A stretch of 10,000 bases of DNA from Magnetospirillum sp. (GTDB lineage: Bacteria > Pseudomonadota > Alphaproteobacteria > Rhodospirillales > Magnetospirillaceae), in assembly GCA_020217035.1 (NCBI GenBank), contig JAIWOG010000275.1, positions 1 through 10,000 of the forward strand, in the 5' to 3' direction. Position numbers and translations under genes: made by a program. The notes beneath the pieces were generated by a model, which was not told the origin of the DNA, searched no databases, and was given only the letters and a program-made list of their open reading frames with translations. Of this stretch, positions 1 through 6,960 are shown piece by piece (position 1 is the first letter of the stretch; every line of letters starts with the position of its first letter).

Positions 1-1477
1 CGGCGGCGATGGCGGTGGTGATGCCGTCCATGGAGGAAATGGTGGTGCCGATACCCTGGATGGCGCCAACAGTTTGATGGGTTTCCCTTTGGATGGTGGA
101 CACCTGGGCCGAGATGTCCTCTGTCGCCCGCACCGTCTGGCGGGCCAGATTCTTGACTTCCGAGGCGACGACGGCGAAGCCCTTGCCGGCGTCGCCGGCC
201 CGCGCCGCCTCGACTGTGGCGTTCAAGGCCAACAGGTTGGTCTGTTCGGCGATGCCGGTGATCATCACCACGATCTCGCCGATCTTGTCGGCGGCGCCGG
301 CCAGGCCGTTGACGCGGGAATTGACGCCCTGGGCCTCGGTGGTGGCGTTGGCGGCGACGTCGTTGGACATGGCCACCTGCTGGGCGATCTCGGTGATGGA
401 ATTGGACAATTCCTCGGCGGCTTCCGCCACCATGCGGACGTTCTGGTTGGCGTCGTTGGCGTGTTGCGCCACCGACTGCGCTCGTTCCGTGGCGCTGTCG
501 GCGGAAGCCACCATGCGCCGCGCCGTCTGCCCCATCATGTCGGCGGATTGCGCCACCGTATCAAGCACCTTGGCCACGGCGGATTCGAAACTACGGATCA
601 GCTCTTCCAGGCGGCGCATGCGGGCTTCGCGGGCGGCGGCGGCCTGGCGGGCTTCTTGTTCCATGGCCTGCTTGGCGATGGTGTTGTCCTTGAACACCTG
701 GACGGCGCGGGCGATGTCGCCCACCTCGTCAGCGCGATCCAAGGCGGGGACGTCGATGGAGGTGTCGCCCCGGGTCAGCGCCCCCATGCGTTGGGTCATG
801 TCCTGGATGGGGGTGGTGATGATGCTTCTCAGGCCCCAGCGGATGCCGAGCACGGCGAAGATGGTGGCGAAGACGCCGCCGACGGCCAGGAAGGTCAGAA
901 TCTTGTTCAGTTTGGCCTTGGCCTCGGTGGTGGACAGCGACGAGGACAGAACGGCGATGACGTCGCCCTTTTCCATGCCCATGGCGCCATGGCAGGCGTA
1001 GCACACCTCTTGGTCGGCGCCGTCGGTGACGCCCAGAACGATGGGATAGGCATAGCGGTAGGCGCCGTCGACGAAGCGGCCGACGGCCTGCTTGGTGGCG
1101 ATGGCTTCGCGGTCGATGTCGTCCACCGGCAGCTTGGGCTTGTGGTCGGGTTCGACCTCGGCCATGTAGGTCACCACCTTCTCACCCCAGGCCGACCATA
1201 CCTTGCCGGGGTAGTGGACGTTGCGGCTGTCGAACCAGTTGTTGAACACCTGGATGCCGATGTTGTCGCCGTCTTCAGGCCGTTTGGCCATGACGTTCAG
1301 AATCAACGCGTGCAGCGAGGTCATCTCGTTGGACGACAATTGTTGTAATTGCCGCTCCATCTCGGCCCGTTCGAAGCGGGCGATGACCAGGACGACACTG
1401 AGGATCAACGCGATGACGCCGACGCCCACAAGGATCATGAAACGGCTGGACAGCCGAAGGTTCCGCCAGGCTTTCAC
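1..1477 (-). CDS. Methyl-accepting chemotaxis protein with a c-type haem motif in its periplasmic sensor domain (3' end outside window)
   Basis: Membrane chemoreceptor that would signal to CheA/CheW. The frame is open from a GTG at 1475-1477 to the window edge, giving 492 residues; judged by family length, roughly 65-70 C-terminal residues are missing. The GTG is chosen because an in-frame TGA lies directly upstream and AGGTGA sits about 8 bases before it; an ATG 13 codons in is the alternative. Order of parts: TM1 about residues 13-33, periplasmic domain about 34-190, TM2 about 190-212, HAMP about 211-263, then the methyl-accepting coiled coil. The signalling tip begins EQTNLLALNATVEAARAG at residue 411. 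The periplasmic domain ends with C159-Y-A-C162-H163, a covalent c-type haem motif, preceded by RYAYPI and followed by GDVIAVLSSSLS. This pattern suggests a Tll0287-like (DUF3365) haem-binding domain. The receptor class is certain; haem binding and the ligand are inferred. It lies downstream of ilvE on the same strand but behind a terminator hairpin, so it is probably transcribed alone. Confidence 0.93.
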   Translation of the reverse strand, partial: MKAWRNLRLSSRFMILVGVGVIALILSVVLVIARFERAEMERQLQQLSSNEMTSLHALILNVMAKRPEDGDNIGIQVFNNWFDSRNVHYPGKVWSAWGEKVVTYMAEVEPDHKPKLPVDDIDREAIATKQAVGRFVDGAYRYAYPIVLGVTDGADQEVCYACHGAMGMEKGDVIAVLSSSLSTTEAKAKLNKILTFLAVGGVFATIFAVLGIRWGLRSIITTPIQDMTQRMGALTRGDTSIDVPALDRADEVGDIARAVQVFKDNTIAKQAMEQEARQAAAAREARMRRLEELIRSFESAVAKVLDTVAQSADMMGQTARRMVASADSATERAQSVAQHANDANQNVRMVAEAAEELSNSITEIAQQVAMSNDVAANATTEAQGVNSRVNGLAGAADKIGEIVVMITGIAEQTNLLALNATVEAARAGDAGKGFAVVASEVKNLARQTVRATEDISAQVSTIQRETHQTVGAIQGIGTTISSMDGITTAIAA

Positions 1478-1559
1478 TCAAGTCACCTGTTCTAGCGCCA
1501 TGGGCACGAACCCCGGACCCTTGGCGCAGGTTACGTTTCCCCCCAAAGAATGTATTATG

Positions 1560-1588
1560 AAAGGCCGGCGTTGGAAACACCGGCCTTT
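1560..1588 (-). terminator. Hairpin terminator downstream of ilvE
   Basis: The arms AAAGGCCGG (1560-1568) and CCGGCCTTT (1580-1588) form a perfect 9-bp stem with an 11-base loop. It lies 37 bases past the ilvE stop and 83 bases ahead of the chemoreceptor start. The A/T ends of the stem supply a short U run on either strand, but no long U tract follows, so strength is uncertain. Position and symmetry are seen; termination is inferred. Confidence 0.6.
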
Positions 1589-1625
1589 CCAGGAGTGCGT
1601 AAAAACTTTCGATACTTTGGAATAA

Positions 1626-2501
1626 TTACGAACGCACCAAGGATTCGTAATCGGTGATCAGCATTTTGCTGATTTCACCAGGGGTAAAGGTATAAGAGGC
1701 GATTTCGCGCACAGGCGTGACTTCGGCGGCGGTGCCGGTCAGGAAACATTCGCTGGCCTTGGCCATCTCTTCCGGCTGGATGGCGCGTTCCACCACTTTC
1801 AGGCCGCGCTTCTTGGCGATGTCGATGACGGTGCGCCGGGTGATGCCGTCCAGGAAGCAGTCGGGGGTGGGGGTGTGCAACTCGCCGTCGAAGACGAAGA
1901 AGACGTTGGCCCCCGTCGCCTCGGCGACCTGGCCGCGATAATCCAGCATCAGCGAGTCTTCGTAGCCTTCCGCCTCGGCCTTGTGCTTGCTCATGGTGCA
2001 GATCATGTAAAGGCCCGCCGCCTTGGACGCGGTCGGCGCGGTTTGCGGATGCGGGCGGCGCCAGTCGCTGATGTTCAGGCGGATGCCGCGCATGCGGGCT
2101 TCCGGCGACCAATAGCTGGGCCACACCCAGCAGGCGATGGCGACGTGGATCTTGTTGGCTTGCGCGGCGACGCCCATCATCTCGGAGCCGCGCCAGGCGA
2201 TGGGACGGACATAGCCGTCGACGATGTTGTTGGCCTTGACGGTGGCGATGGTGGCGGCGTCGATCTCGGCAGCCGAATAGGGCACCTTCATGCCCAGGAT
2301 GTCGCCGGACTTGACCAGCCGTTCCGAATGTTCGGTCAGCTTGAACACCTTGCCGCCGTAAACCCGTTCCCCTTCGAACACCGCCGAACCGTAATGCAGC
2401 CCGTGGGTCAGCACGTGCACCTTGGCGTCGCGCCAGGGGATCAGTTCGCCGTCGAACCAGATGAAGCCGTCACGATCGTGGAAGGGGACTAGGTCAGCCA
2501 T
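1626..2501 (-). CDS. ilvE: Branched-chain amino acid aminotransferase (class IV, PLP-dependent)
   Basis: Cytoplasmic PLP enzyme that interconverts leucine, isoleucine and valine with their 2-oxo acids using glutamate/2-oxoglutarate. It catalyses the last step of branched-chain amino acid synthesis. The protein has 291 residues, close to the usual 290-310. Visible family marks are the N-terminal FIWFDGELIPW, HGLHYGSAVFEGER (residues 33-46), the expected PLP lysine K160 in TASKAAGLY, EATGANVFFV (194-203) with the PLP-contacting Glu, and the phosphate-binding LTGTAAEVTPV (254-264). Nothing is missing. Class IV also holds D-amino acid transaminase and aminodeoxychorismate lyase, but the length and the SKAAGLY and GTAAEVTPV signatures fit the IlvE branch. 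The ATG at 2501 has only a weak GGACGG-type ribosome site. It is divergent from the MarR gene across 84 bases that also hold a perfect TTGACA on the minus strand. Confidence 0.93.
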   Translation of the reverse strand: MADLVPFHDRDGFIWFDGELIPWRDAKVHVLTHGLHYGSAVFEGERVYGGKVFKLTEHSERLVKSGDILGMKVPYSAAEIDAATIATVKANNIVDGYVRPIAWRGSEMMGVAAQANKIHVAIACWVWPSYWSPEARMRGIRLNISDWRRPHPQTAPTASKAAGLYMICTMSKHKAEAEGYEDSLMLDYRGQVAEATGANVFFVFDGELHTPTPDCFLDGITRRTVIDIAKKRGLKVVERAIQPEEMAKASECFLTGTAAEVTPVREIASYTFTPGEISKMLITDYESLVRS

Positions 2502-2549
2502 GATATTCCGTCCGAAAGGGGTGAAACGTCACAAAATTACTCTTCACTC

Positions 2550-2580
2550 TTGCCATGCGTAACATTTTGAGCGATATATG
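2550..2580 (+). promoter_or_regulatory. Predicted promoter of the MarR/response regulator/kinase operon, giving a leaderless start
   Basis: TTGCCA at 2550-2555 resembles a -35 box. About 17-19 bases later the AT-rich GATATATG (2573-2580) is the only -10-like stretch. An RNA start about 7 bases past it falls at or within a few bases of the ATG at 2586. No purine-rich ribosome site precedes that ATG, and an in-frame TGA at 2568-2570 blocks a longer protein. The -10 match is weak (3-4 of 6), so the exact boxes are uncertain, but the short leader follows from the geometry. Confidence 0.4.
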
Positions 2581-2584
2581 TCAA
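2567..2584. promoter_or_regulatory. Palindromic candidate operator for the MarR-family regulator
   Basis: TTGAGCGATATATGTCAA is an imperfect palindrome with matching outer TTGA/TCAA and a central ATAT. Its 18-bp size and AT-rich dyad are usual for MarR-family operators. It covers the predicted -10 of the MarR operon and the TTGACA (minus strand, 2579-2584) that could be the -35 of the divergent ilvE promoter. A bound dimer could therefore control both directions. The dyad is seen; the protein that binds it is inferred from its position. Confidence 0.45.
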
Positions 2585-2585
2585 C

Positions 2586-3083
2586 ATGACTGACGTAAAG
2601 ACGCCCATCAATCCCCTGTTCCTGCGCGAGGAAGAGCTGCGCCAGGGTATCGAGTTGCTGTTTTTCGCCTATCGCGATTTCACCGCCGAGCCAGACGCCA
2701 TCCTGGCCGAATACGGCTATGGACGGGCGCATCACCGCGTCATCTATTTCGTCGGCCGCAATCCCGGCATGACGGTTTCCGACCTGTTGGCCATCCTGCA
2801 CATCACCAAGCAGTCGCTGTCCCGCGTGCTGGGCCAGTTGGTCGAGGAAGGGTTCATCACGCAACGTCCCGGCACCATCGACCGCCGCCAGCGTTTGCTG
2901 GAACTGACGGAAAAAGGCACCGAGTTGGAACGCCAGCTGACCGAACGGCAACGCGCCCGTTTCGCCGCCGCCTATCGCGACGCCGGGGCCGAGGCGGTGG
3001 AAGGCTTCCGCAAGGTGATGCTGGGCCTGATCGACGAAGCCGACCGCACCCGCTTTCCCCAGCGCGGGCCGGGCTGGCGCTGA
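2586..3083 (+). CDS. petP: MarR-family winged-helix regulator, PetP-like
   Basis: Cytoplasmic DNA-binding protein of 165 residues, a normal size for a MarR dimer. The winged helix spans about residues 47-112: HHRVIYFVGRNPGMTVSDL, a recognition helix region LHITKQSLSRVLGQLVEEG (71-89), and a wing with the family's D-x-R pair (D99, R101) in TIDRRQRLLELT. The flanking N- and C-terminal helices would form the dimer interface. It is the first gene of an operon; the response regulator starts 10 bases after its stop. The ATG at 2586 is the only usable start, because an in-frame TGA lies at 2568. No ribosome binding site is visible, so translation may be leaderless. A MarR gene directly followed by an OmpR-type gene and linked to bc1 genes matches petP-petR of Rhodobacter capsulatus, where petR was reported as needed for bc1 expression. 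The family is certain; the PetP name rests on context. Confidence 0.88.
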   Translation: MTDVKTPINPLFLREEELRQGIELLFFAYRDFTAEPDAILAEYGYGRAHHRVIYFVGRNPGMTVSDLLAILHITKQSLSRVLGQLVEEGFITQRPGTIDRRQRLLELTEKGTELERQLTERQRARFAAAYRDAGAEAVEGFRKVMLGLIDEADRTRFPQRGPGWR

Positions 3084-3093
3084 CGGGGGGCGC

Positions 3094-3777
3094 ATGGACG
3101 ACAAACCGCATGTTCTGGTGGTCGATGACGACGACAGGTTGCGGCAATTGCTGCGCAAATACCTGTCGGACAACGGCTATCTGGTCAGCACCGCCGCCTC
3201 GGCGGCCGAGGCGCGGACCAAGCTGGCCGTGGTCGAGCCCGACATGCTGGTTCTGGACGTGATGATGCCGGGCGAGGATGGCCTCAGCCTGACTCGCGAC
3301 CTGCGGCGAAACCGTGCCATTCCCATCTTGCTGCTGACCGCCATGGGCGAGGCCGAGGACCGCATCAACGGCCTGGAAACCGGGGCCGACGACTACCTGA
3401 CCAAGCCCTTCGAGCCGCGCGAGCTGCTGCTGCGCATGGCGTCGATCCTACGCCGCGCCCCCAAGGCCGAGCCGGCGGCGGCGCGGGTCCTGCGTCTGGG
3501 CGCCTATGTCTGGGACATGGCCCGGGCCGAGTTGCGGCAAGGCGACGAGATGGTGCACCTGACCACCGCCGAACGCGACCTGCTGGGCATCTTGGCCGAA
3601 CAGGCCAACCAATCGGTCAGCCGCGACGATCTGGCGGCCCGCACCGGCAACGCCGCCAATCCCCGTGCAATCGACGTCCAGGTGACGCGGCTCAGGAAGA
3701 AACTGGAAGACGATCCCAAGTTGCCGCGTTACCTGCAAACGGTGCGTGGCCAGGGCTACATGCTGAGGCCGGACTGA
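3094..3777 (+). CDS. petR: OmpR-type response regulator, PetR-like
   Basis: Two-domain transcription factor of 227 residues, the usual OmpR-class length. The receiver domain (about 1-120) has the acidic pocket D11-D13, phosphoacceptor D55 in LVLDVMMPG, T82 and K104 in YLTKPF, so it should be phosphorylatable. The C-terminal winged helix (about 130-227) reads LTTAERDLLGIL, then AIDVQVTRLRKKLEDDP, then RYLQTVRGQGYMLRPD, close to OmpR itself. A GGGGGG stretch just before the ATG serves as ribosome site. The gene is 10 bases after the MarR gene and 1 base before the histidine kinase, so the kinase is its likely partner. PetR of Rhodobacter capsulatus, encoded beside the bc1 operon, is the best functional model, because cytochrome b and c1 genes lie about 4.5 kb to the right. 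An OmpR/EnvZ-like envelope role is the alternative. Confidence 0.92.
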   Translation: MDDKPHVLVVDDDDRLRQLLRKYLSDNGYLVSTAASAAEARTKLAVVEPDMLVLDVMMPGEDGLSLTRDLRRNRAIPILLLTAMGEAEDRINGLETGADDYLTKPFEPRELLLRMASILRRAPKAEPAAARVLRLGAYVWDMARAELRQGDEMVHLTTAERDLLGILAEQANQSVSRDDLAARTGNAANPRAIDVQVTRLRKKLEDDPKLPRYLQTVRGQGYMLRPD

Positions 3778-3778
3778 C

Positions 3779-5107
3779 ATGGCGGCGGACGCGGAACGCT
3801 GGTTCAAGCGCATCCTGCCCCAGGGCTTGCTGGGACGTTCGCTGCTGATCATCGTCACGCCCCTGATCGTGGTGCAACTGGTGTCGACCTACATCTTCTA
3901 CGCCAGCCACTGGGACACCGTCGCTCGGCGTCTGGCGACCGGCCTGGTGGGGGATGTCGGCGCGGTGATCGAAAGCCTGCGCGCCTTTCCCGGCCCCGAG
4001 AACCGCCAGCGCATCATCGGCATCGCCGCCAGCCGCATGGATCTGGATATCCGTTTCGAGATGGGCGGCATCCTGCCCAACACCGTCATGCCCAAACCCT
4101 CGGGGATCATGGAGACGGCGTTGCACGCCGCCCTGGCCGAACGGCTGCAGCGTCCGTTCCTGATCGACGCCCGCTCGCACGAGCGGGAAGTGGCGGTCCG
4201 GGTGCAATTGTCCGACGGCTTGCTGGAAGTGTTCGTGCCGCGCAAACGGCTGTTCAGTTCGACCACCTACATCTTCGTGCTGTGGATGGTGGGGACTTCG
4301 CTGCTGCTGTTGGGCATCGCCACCATCTTCATGCGCAACCAGGTGCGCAGCGTGCGCAAGCTGGCCGTCGCCGCCGACGCCTTCGGCAAGGGGCGCGACG
4401 TGGCCAACTTCAAGCCGGAAGGGGCGGCCGAGGTGCGTCAGGCGGCGCAAGCCTTCAACCTGATGCGAGACCGCATCAAGCGGCAGATGCAGCAACGCAC
4501 CGAGATGCTGGCCGGGGTGTCGCACGATTTGCGCACGCCGCTTACCCGCATGAAGTTGCAGGTGGCCATGTTGGGCGACGCCGACGGCCGGGCCGAGTTG
4601 GAAGAAGACGTCGCCGAGATGGAGCAGATGGTGGAAGGCTATCTGGCCTTCGTCCGCGGCGAAGGCGGCGAGGCTTCGGTGCCCACCGACCTGTCGGCCC
4701 TGGTCGCCGAGGTGGTCGGCCGGTTCCGTCGCGAAGGTCGCGACTTGGACCTGCACGTGGAAGATACCTTGGTCATGCCCATCAAGCCCCAGGCCATGGC
4801 CCGGGTGATCGGTAACCTGATCGGCAACGCCCTGCGTTACGGCGGCCATGTATGGGTGCGGGTGGGCAAGCGTCCCGACGCGGCCGAGATCGTCGTCGAC
4901 GACGACGGTCCCGGTATTCCCGAGGAATCCCGCGAACAGGTGTTCAAGCCGTTCTTTCGCATGGAACGCTCGCGCAACCTGGCCACCGGCGGTGTCGGGC
5001 TGGGCCTGACCATCGCCCGCGACATCGTGCGCGGCCATGGCGGCGACGTGCTGCTGGAAGACAGCCCGCTGGGCGGTCTCAGGGCGCGGATCAGGTTGCC
5101 GTTGTAA
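3779..5107 (+). CDS. Membrane sensor histidine kinase of the EnvZ type
   Basis: Inner-membrane kinase of 442 residues, probably the partner of the response regulator that ends one base before its ATG. TM1 is about residues 20-41 and TM2 about 163-184, enclosing a periplasmic domain of about 120 residues that shows no motif I can name. HAMP follows (about 185-238). The H-box VSHDLRTPLTRMKL has the phospho-accepting H249 and is near-identical in style to EnvZ. The ATPase domain shows the N-box (N346, N350 in IGNLIGNALRY), G1 DDGPGIP (D375, G377, G379), the F-box region KPFFR, and G2 GGVGLGLTIA (404-413). All catalytic residues are present. Translation is probably coupled to the upstream gene. 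Its TAA (5105-5107) touches the stop of the convergent aldolase gene with no base between. The signal sensed is unknown. Confidence 0.92.
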   Translation: MAADAERWFKRILPQGLLGRSLLIIVTPLIVVQLVSTYIFYASHWDTVARRLATGLVGDVGAVIESLRAFPGPENRQRIIGIAASRMDLDIRFEMGGILPNTVMPKPSGIMETALHAALAERLQRPFLIDARSHEREVAVRVQLSDGLLEVFVPRKRLFSSTTYIFVLWMVGTSLLLLGIATIFMRNQVRSVRKLAVAADAFGKGRDVANFKPEGAAEVRQAAQAFNLMRDRIKRQMQQRTEMLAGVSHDLRTPLTRMKLQVAMLGDADGRAELEEDVAEMEQMVEGYLAFVRGEGGEASVPTDLSALVAEVVGRFRREGRDLDLHVEDTLVMPIKPQAMARVIGNLIGNALRYGGHVWVRVGKRPDAAEIVVDDDGPGIPEESREQVFKPFFRMERSRNLATGGVGLGLTIARDIVRGHGGDVLLEDSPLGGLRARIRLPL

Positions 5108-5737
5108 TCAGGCGCCTTGCGCGTTGGCGCCATAGGATTTGAACTTTTCCAGCACCACCGCCATCTCGGCCGCCGGCAGCACCGGCGGCGCCCCCAGCGG
5201 CAGCAGCCGCAGGTACAGGTCGCACAGGAACTCGATTTCCACCGCCACGTCCACCGCCTGGGCTAGGTCGCGGCCGATGGCGATCATGCCGTGATGGGCC
5301 AGCAGACAGGCGCGGCGGCCGTCCAAGGCCCTAAGCGCGCCATCGGACAATTCCTGGGTGCCGAAAGTGGCATAAGGGGCGCAGCGCACGTCCGAGCCGC
5401 CAGCGATGGCCACCATGTAATGAAAGGCCGGCAGGGTCTTGCCCAGCACCGCCAAGGCGGTGGCGGCGGGGGAATGGCAATGGACGACGGCGCCGGCATC
5501 GGGACGGGCGGCATAGATGTCGCGGTGGAAACGCCATTCGCTGGACGGCTTCCAGGACCCGTTCCAGGCACCTTGCATATCCATGACGACCAGTTGGTCG
5601 GCTTGCAGCACATCCGCCGCGACGCCCGAGGGGGTGACGACGAAACCACCACCCTGGCGTACCGAGACATTGCCCGAAGCGCCCTGGTTCAGGCCGCGAT
5701 CGGCCAGCATTCGGACGGCGGCGATGATGGCATCCAT
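5108..5737 (-). CDS. ald2: Class II aldolase family protein, probably 5-methylthioribulose-1-phosphate aldolase (Ald2-type)
   Basis: Cytoplasmic, metal-dependent enzyme of 209 residues. Visible class II aldolase marks are ASGNVSVR (20-27), TPSG (35-38), E67 in SSEWRFH, zinc ligands H86 and H88 in HCHS, and H149 in AHHG. The spacing E-19-H-2-H-61-H equals that of L-fuculose-phosphate aldolase (E73, H92, H94, H155). The start is the ATG at 5737, one base after the mtnA stop; an ATG at 5791 would lie inside mtnA. Coupling to mtnA means the substrate is almost certainly methylthioribulose-1-phosphate (or the 5-deoxy analogue). Two fates are known. MtnB dehydrates it in classical methionine salvage. 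The Rhodospirillum rubrum Ald2 cleaves it to DHAP and methylthioacetaldehyde. No mtnC, mtnD or mtnK is present here, and the mtnP/mtnA/aldolase trio is the R. rubrum set, so I favour the aldolase. The two enzymes share this fold, so MtnB is not excluded. Confidence 0.78.
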   Translation of the reverse strand: MDAIIAAVRMLADRGLNQGASGNVSVRQGGGFVVTPSGVAADVLQADQLVVMDMQGAWNGSWKPSSEWRFHRDIYAARPDAGAVVHCHSPAATALAVLGKTLPAFHYMVAIAGGSDVRCAPYATFGTQELSDGALRALDGRRACLLAHHGMIAIGRDLAQAVDVAVEIEFLCDLYLRLLPLGAPPVLPAAEMAVVLEKFKSYGANAQGA

Positions 5738-5738
5738 G

Positions 5739-6842
5739 CTAGGCCGCCTTTTCCGGGAACAGGGCCGCCAAGCCTTCCGGGCTGGCGGCACAAACTCCGC
5801 GTTCGGTGATCAGGCCGCTGACCAGGCGGGCCGGGGTGACGTCGAAGCCCCAATTTCCCGCGGGACTGCCGTCGGGGGTCACCTGCACGGTGACGATGGC
5901 GCCGCTTTCGGTCTTGCCGGTCATGTGGGTCTGTTCGGTGACGTCGCGTTCCTCGATGGGGATTTCCTTCACCCCGTCGGCGACGTTCCAGTCGATGGTG
6001 GGGCTGGGCAGCGCCACGTAGAAGGGGACGCCGTTGTCCTTGGCCGCCAGCGCCTTCAGATAGGTGCCGATCTTGTTGCACACGTCGCCCAACCGGGTGG
6101 TGCGGTCGGTGCCGACGATGCACAGATCGACCATGCCATGCTGCATCAGATGGCCGCCGGTATTGTCGGCGATCACCGTGTGCGGCACGCCGTGCCAGTT
6201 CAGTTCGCGGGCGGTCAAGGATGCGCCCTGATTGCGCGGCCGGGTCTCGTCCACCCAGACATGGACGGGAATGCCGGAATCATGGGCCTTGTAGATGGGG
6301 GCAAGCGCCGTGCCCCAGTCGACGGTGGCCAGCCAGCCGGCGTTGCAATGGGTCAGCACGTTGACCCGTTCGGCACCCTTGGCCTTGGCCTTGTCCCAGG
6401 CGGCTTTGATCAGCGTGGCGCCGTTGTCGCCGATGGCCGAGTTGATGGCGACGTCCTCGTCGCAGATTTCGGCGGCGCGGGCGTAAGCGGCGACGACACG
6501 GTCGGATTCCGGCACCTTGCCCAGGGCGGCGATCATCTCGTCCAGCGCCCATTTCAGGTTGATGGCGGTGGGGCGGGTGGCGTGCAGGATGTTGTAGGCG
6601 ACGGTCAGCGCCAGATCGGACGAATTGGCCCGCGCCGCCAGCGCCATGCCGTAGGCGGCGGTGGCGCCGATCAGCGGCGCACCGCGCACCAGCATGGCCT
6701 TGATGGCATGCGCCGCGTCGGCCAGGCTTTCCAGGCGGACGGTCACCAATTCGTGGGGCAGGCGGGTCTGGTCGATGATTTCCACCGCCCAGCCGTCTTT
6801 GGCCAGCCAGATGGTGCGGGTGGGGCTGCCGTTGATCTTCAT
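5739..6842 (-). CDS. mtnA: Methylthioribose-1-phosphate isomerase
   Basis: Converts 5-methylthioribose-1-phosphate, the product of MtnP, to 5-methylthioribulose-1-phosphate. The protein has 367 residues, standard for MtnA (about 345-370). Family marks are [14 protein letters not shown] (52-65), HCNAGWLAT with catalytic C166, [15 protein letters not shown] (197-211), catalytic D246 in [11 protein letters not shown], and NKIGTY (256-261). Several positions depart from the common pattern ([12 protein letters not shown] where TCNAGxLATAGY is usual; GTDR where GADR is usual), which may mark a subgroup. The start is the ATG at 6842, with GAGGA about 9 bases upstream; a longer frame from 6908 adds 22 residues of unlike composition. 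The paralogous eIF2B-alpha/beta family and ribose-1,5-bisphosphate isomerase share the fold, but mtnP and the aldolase beside it support MtnA. It is co-transcribed with the aldolase gene and has a promoter-like site just upstream. Confidence 0.93.
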   Translation of the reverse strand: MKINGSPTRTIWLAKDGWAVEIIDQTRLPHELVTVRLESLADAAHAIKAMLVRGAPLIGATAAYGMALAARANSSDLALTVAYNILHATRPTAINLKWALDEMIAALGKVPESDRVVAAYARAAEICDEDVAINSAIGDNGATLIKAAWDKAKAKGAERVNVLTHCNAGWLATVDWGTALAPIYKAHDSGIPVHVWVDETRPRNQGASLTARELNWHGVPHTVIADNTGGHLMQHGMVDLCIVGTDRTTRLGDVCNKIGTYLKALAAKDNGVPFYVALPSPTIDWNVADGVKEIPIEERDVTEQTHMTGKTESGAIVTVQVTPDGSPAGNWGFDVTPARLVSGLITERGVCAASPEGLAALFPEKAA

Positions 6843-6871
6843 GCGGTCACGTCCTCGGTGGTTCGGTGCGC

Positions 6872-6900
6872 ACCATAAGCAAGCCGTCGGCCCGACGCAA
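6872..6900 (-). promoter_or_regulatory. Candidate promoter for mtnA-aldolase
   Basis: On the minus strand TTGCGT (6895-6900) and TATGGT (6872-6877) are 17 bases apart. An RNA start near 6865 would give a leader of about 23 bases that contains the GAGGA ribosome site. Both boxes match the consensus only partly, so this is a prediction. If real, mtnA need not rely on read-through from mtnP, whose stop is 413 bases upstream. Confidence 0.35.
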
Positions 6901-6960
6901 CGGCCCACCCGGCAGGATACATCCTAAAGGTGAGGATTGCGCACAAACGAACATATCCCT

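Noticed and set aside
74..1348. Long open frames on the plus strand across the chemoreceptor
   Set aside because: They are the antisense of a clear chemoreceptor and consist of low-complexity Gly/His/Asp-rich translation typical of the complement of GC-rich genes.
3692..5038. 448-codon minus-strand frame opposite the histidine kinase
   Set aside because: It is antisense to a kinase with all its motifs; the His/Gln/Gly-rich product has no domain and no ribosome site.
5108..5737. Naming the class II aldolase protein mtnB or fucA
   Set aside because: The catalytic pattern alone fits both. Coupling to mtnA excludes a fucose role, and lack of the other salvage genes favours an Ald2-type aldolase, though MtnB stays possible.
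5738..5791. Longer aldolase from an upstream ATG at 5791
   Set aside because: It would overlap the mtnA end by 53 bases and add a basic N-terminus not expected in class II aldolases; the ATG at 5737 follows the mtnA stop directly.
6843..6908. Longer MtnA starting at 6908
   Set aside because: The extra 22 residues do not fit the family; GAGGA precedes the ATG at 6842, and the promoter-like site lies inside the extension.
6914..6925. Short dyad AGGATACATCCT upstream of mtnA as an operator
   Set aside because: It has only 5-bp arms, no second copy in the window and no candidate regulator; this could easily be chance.
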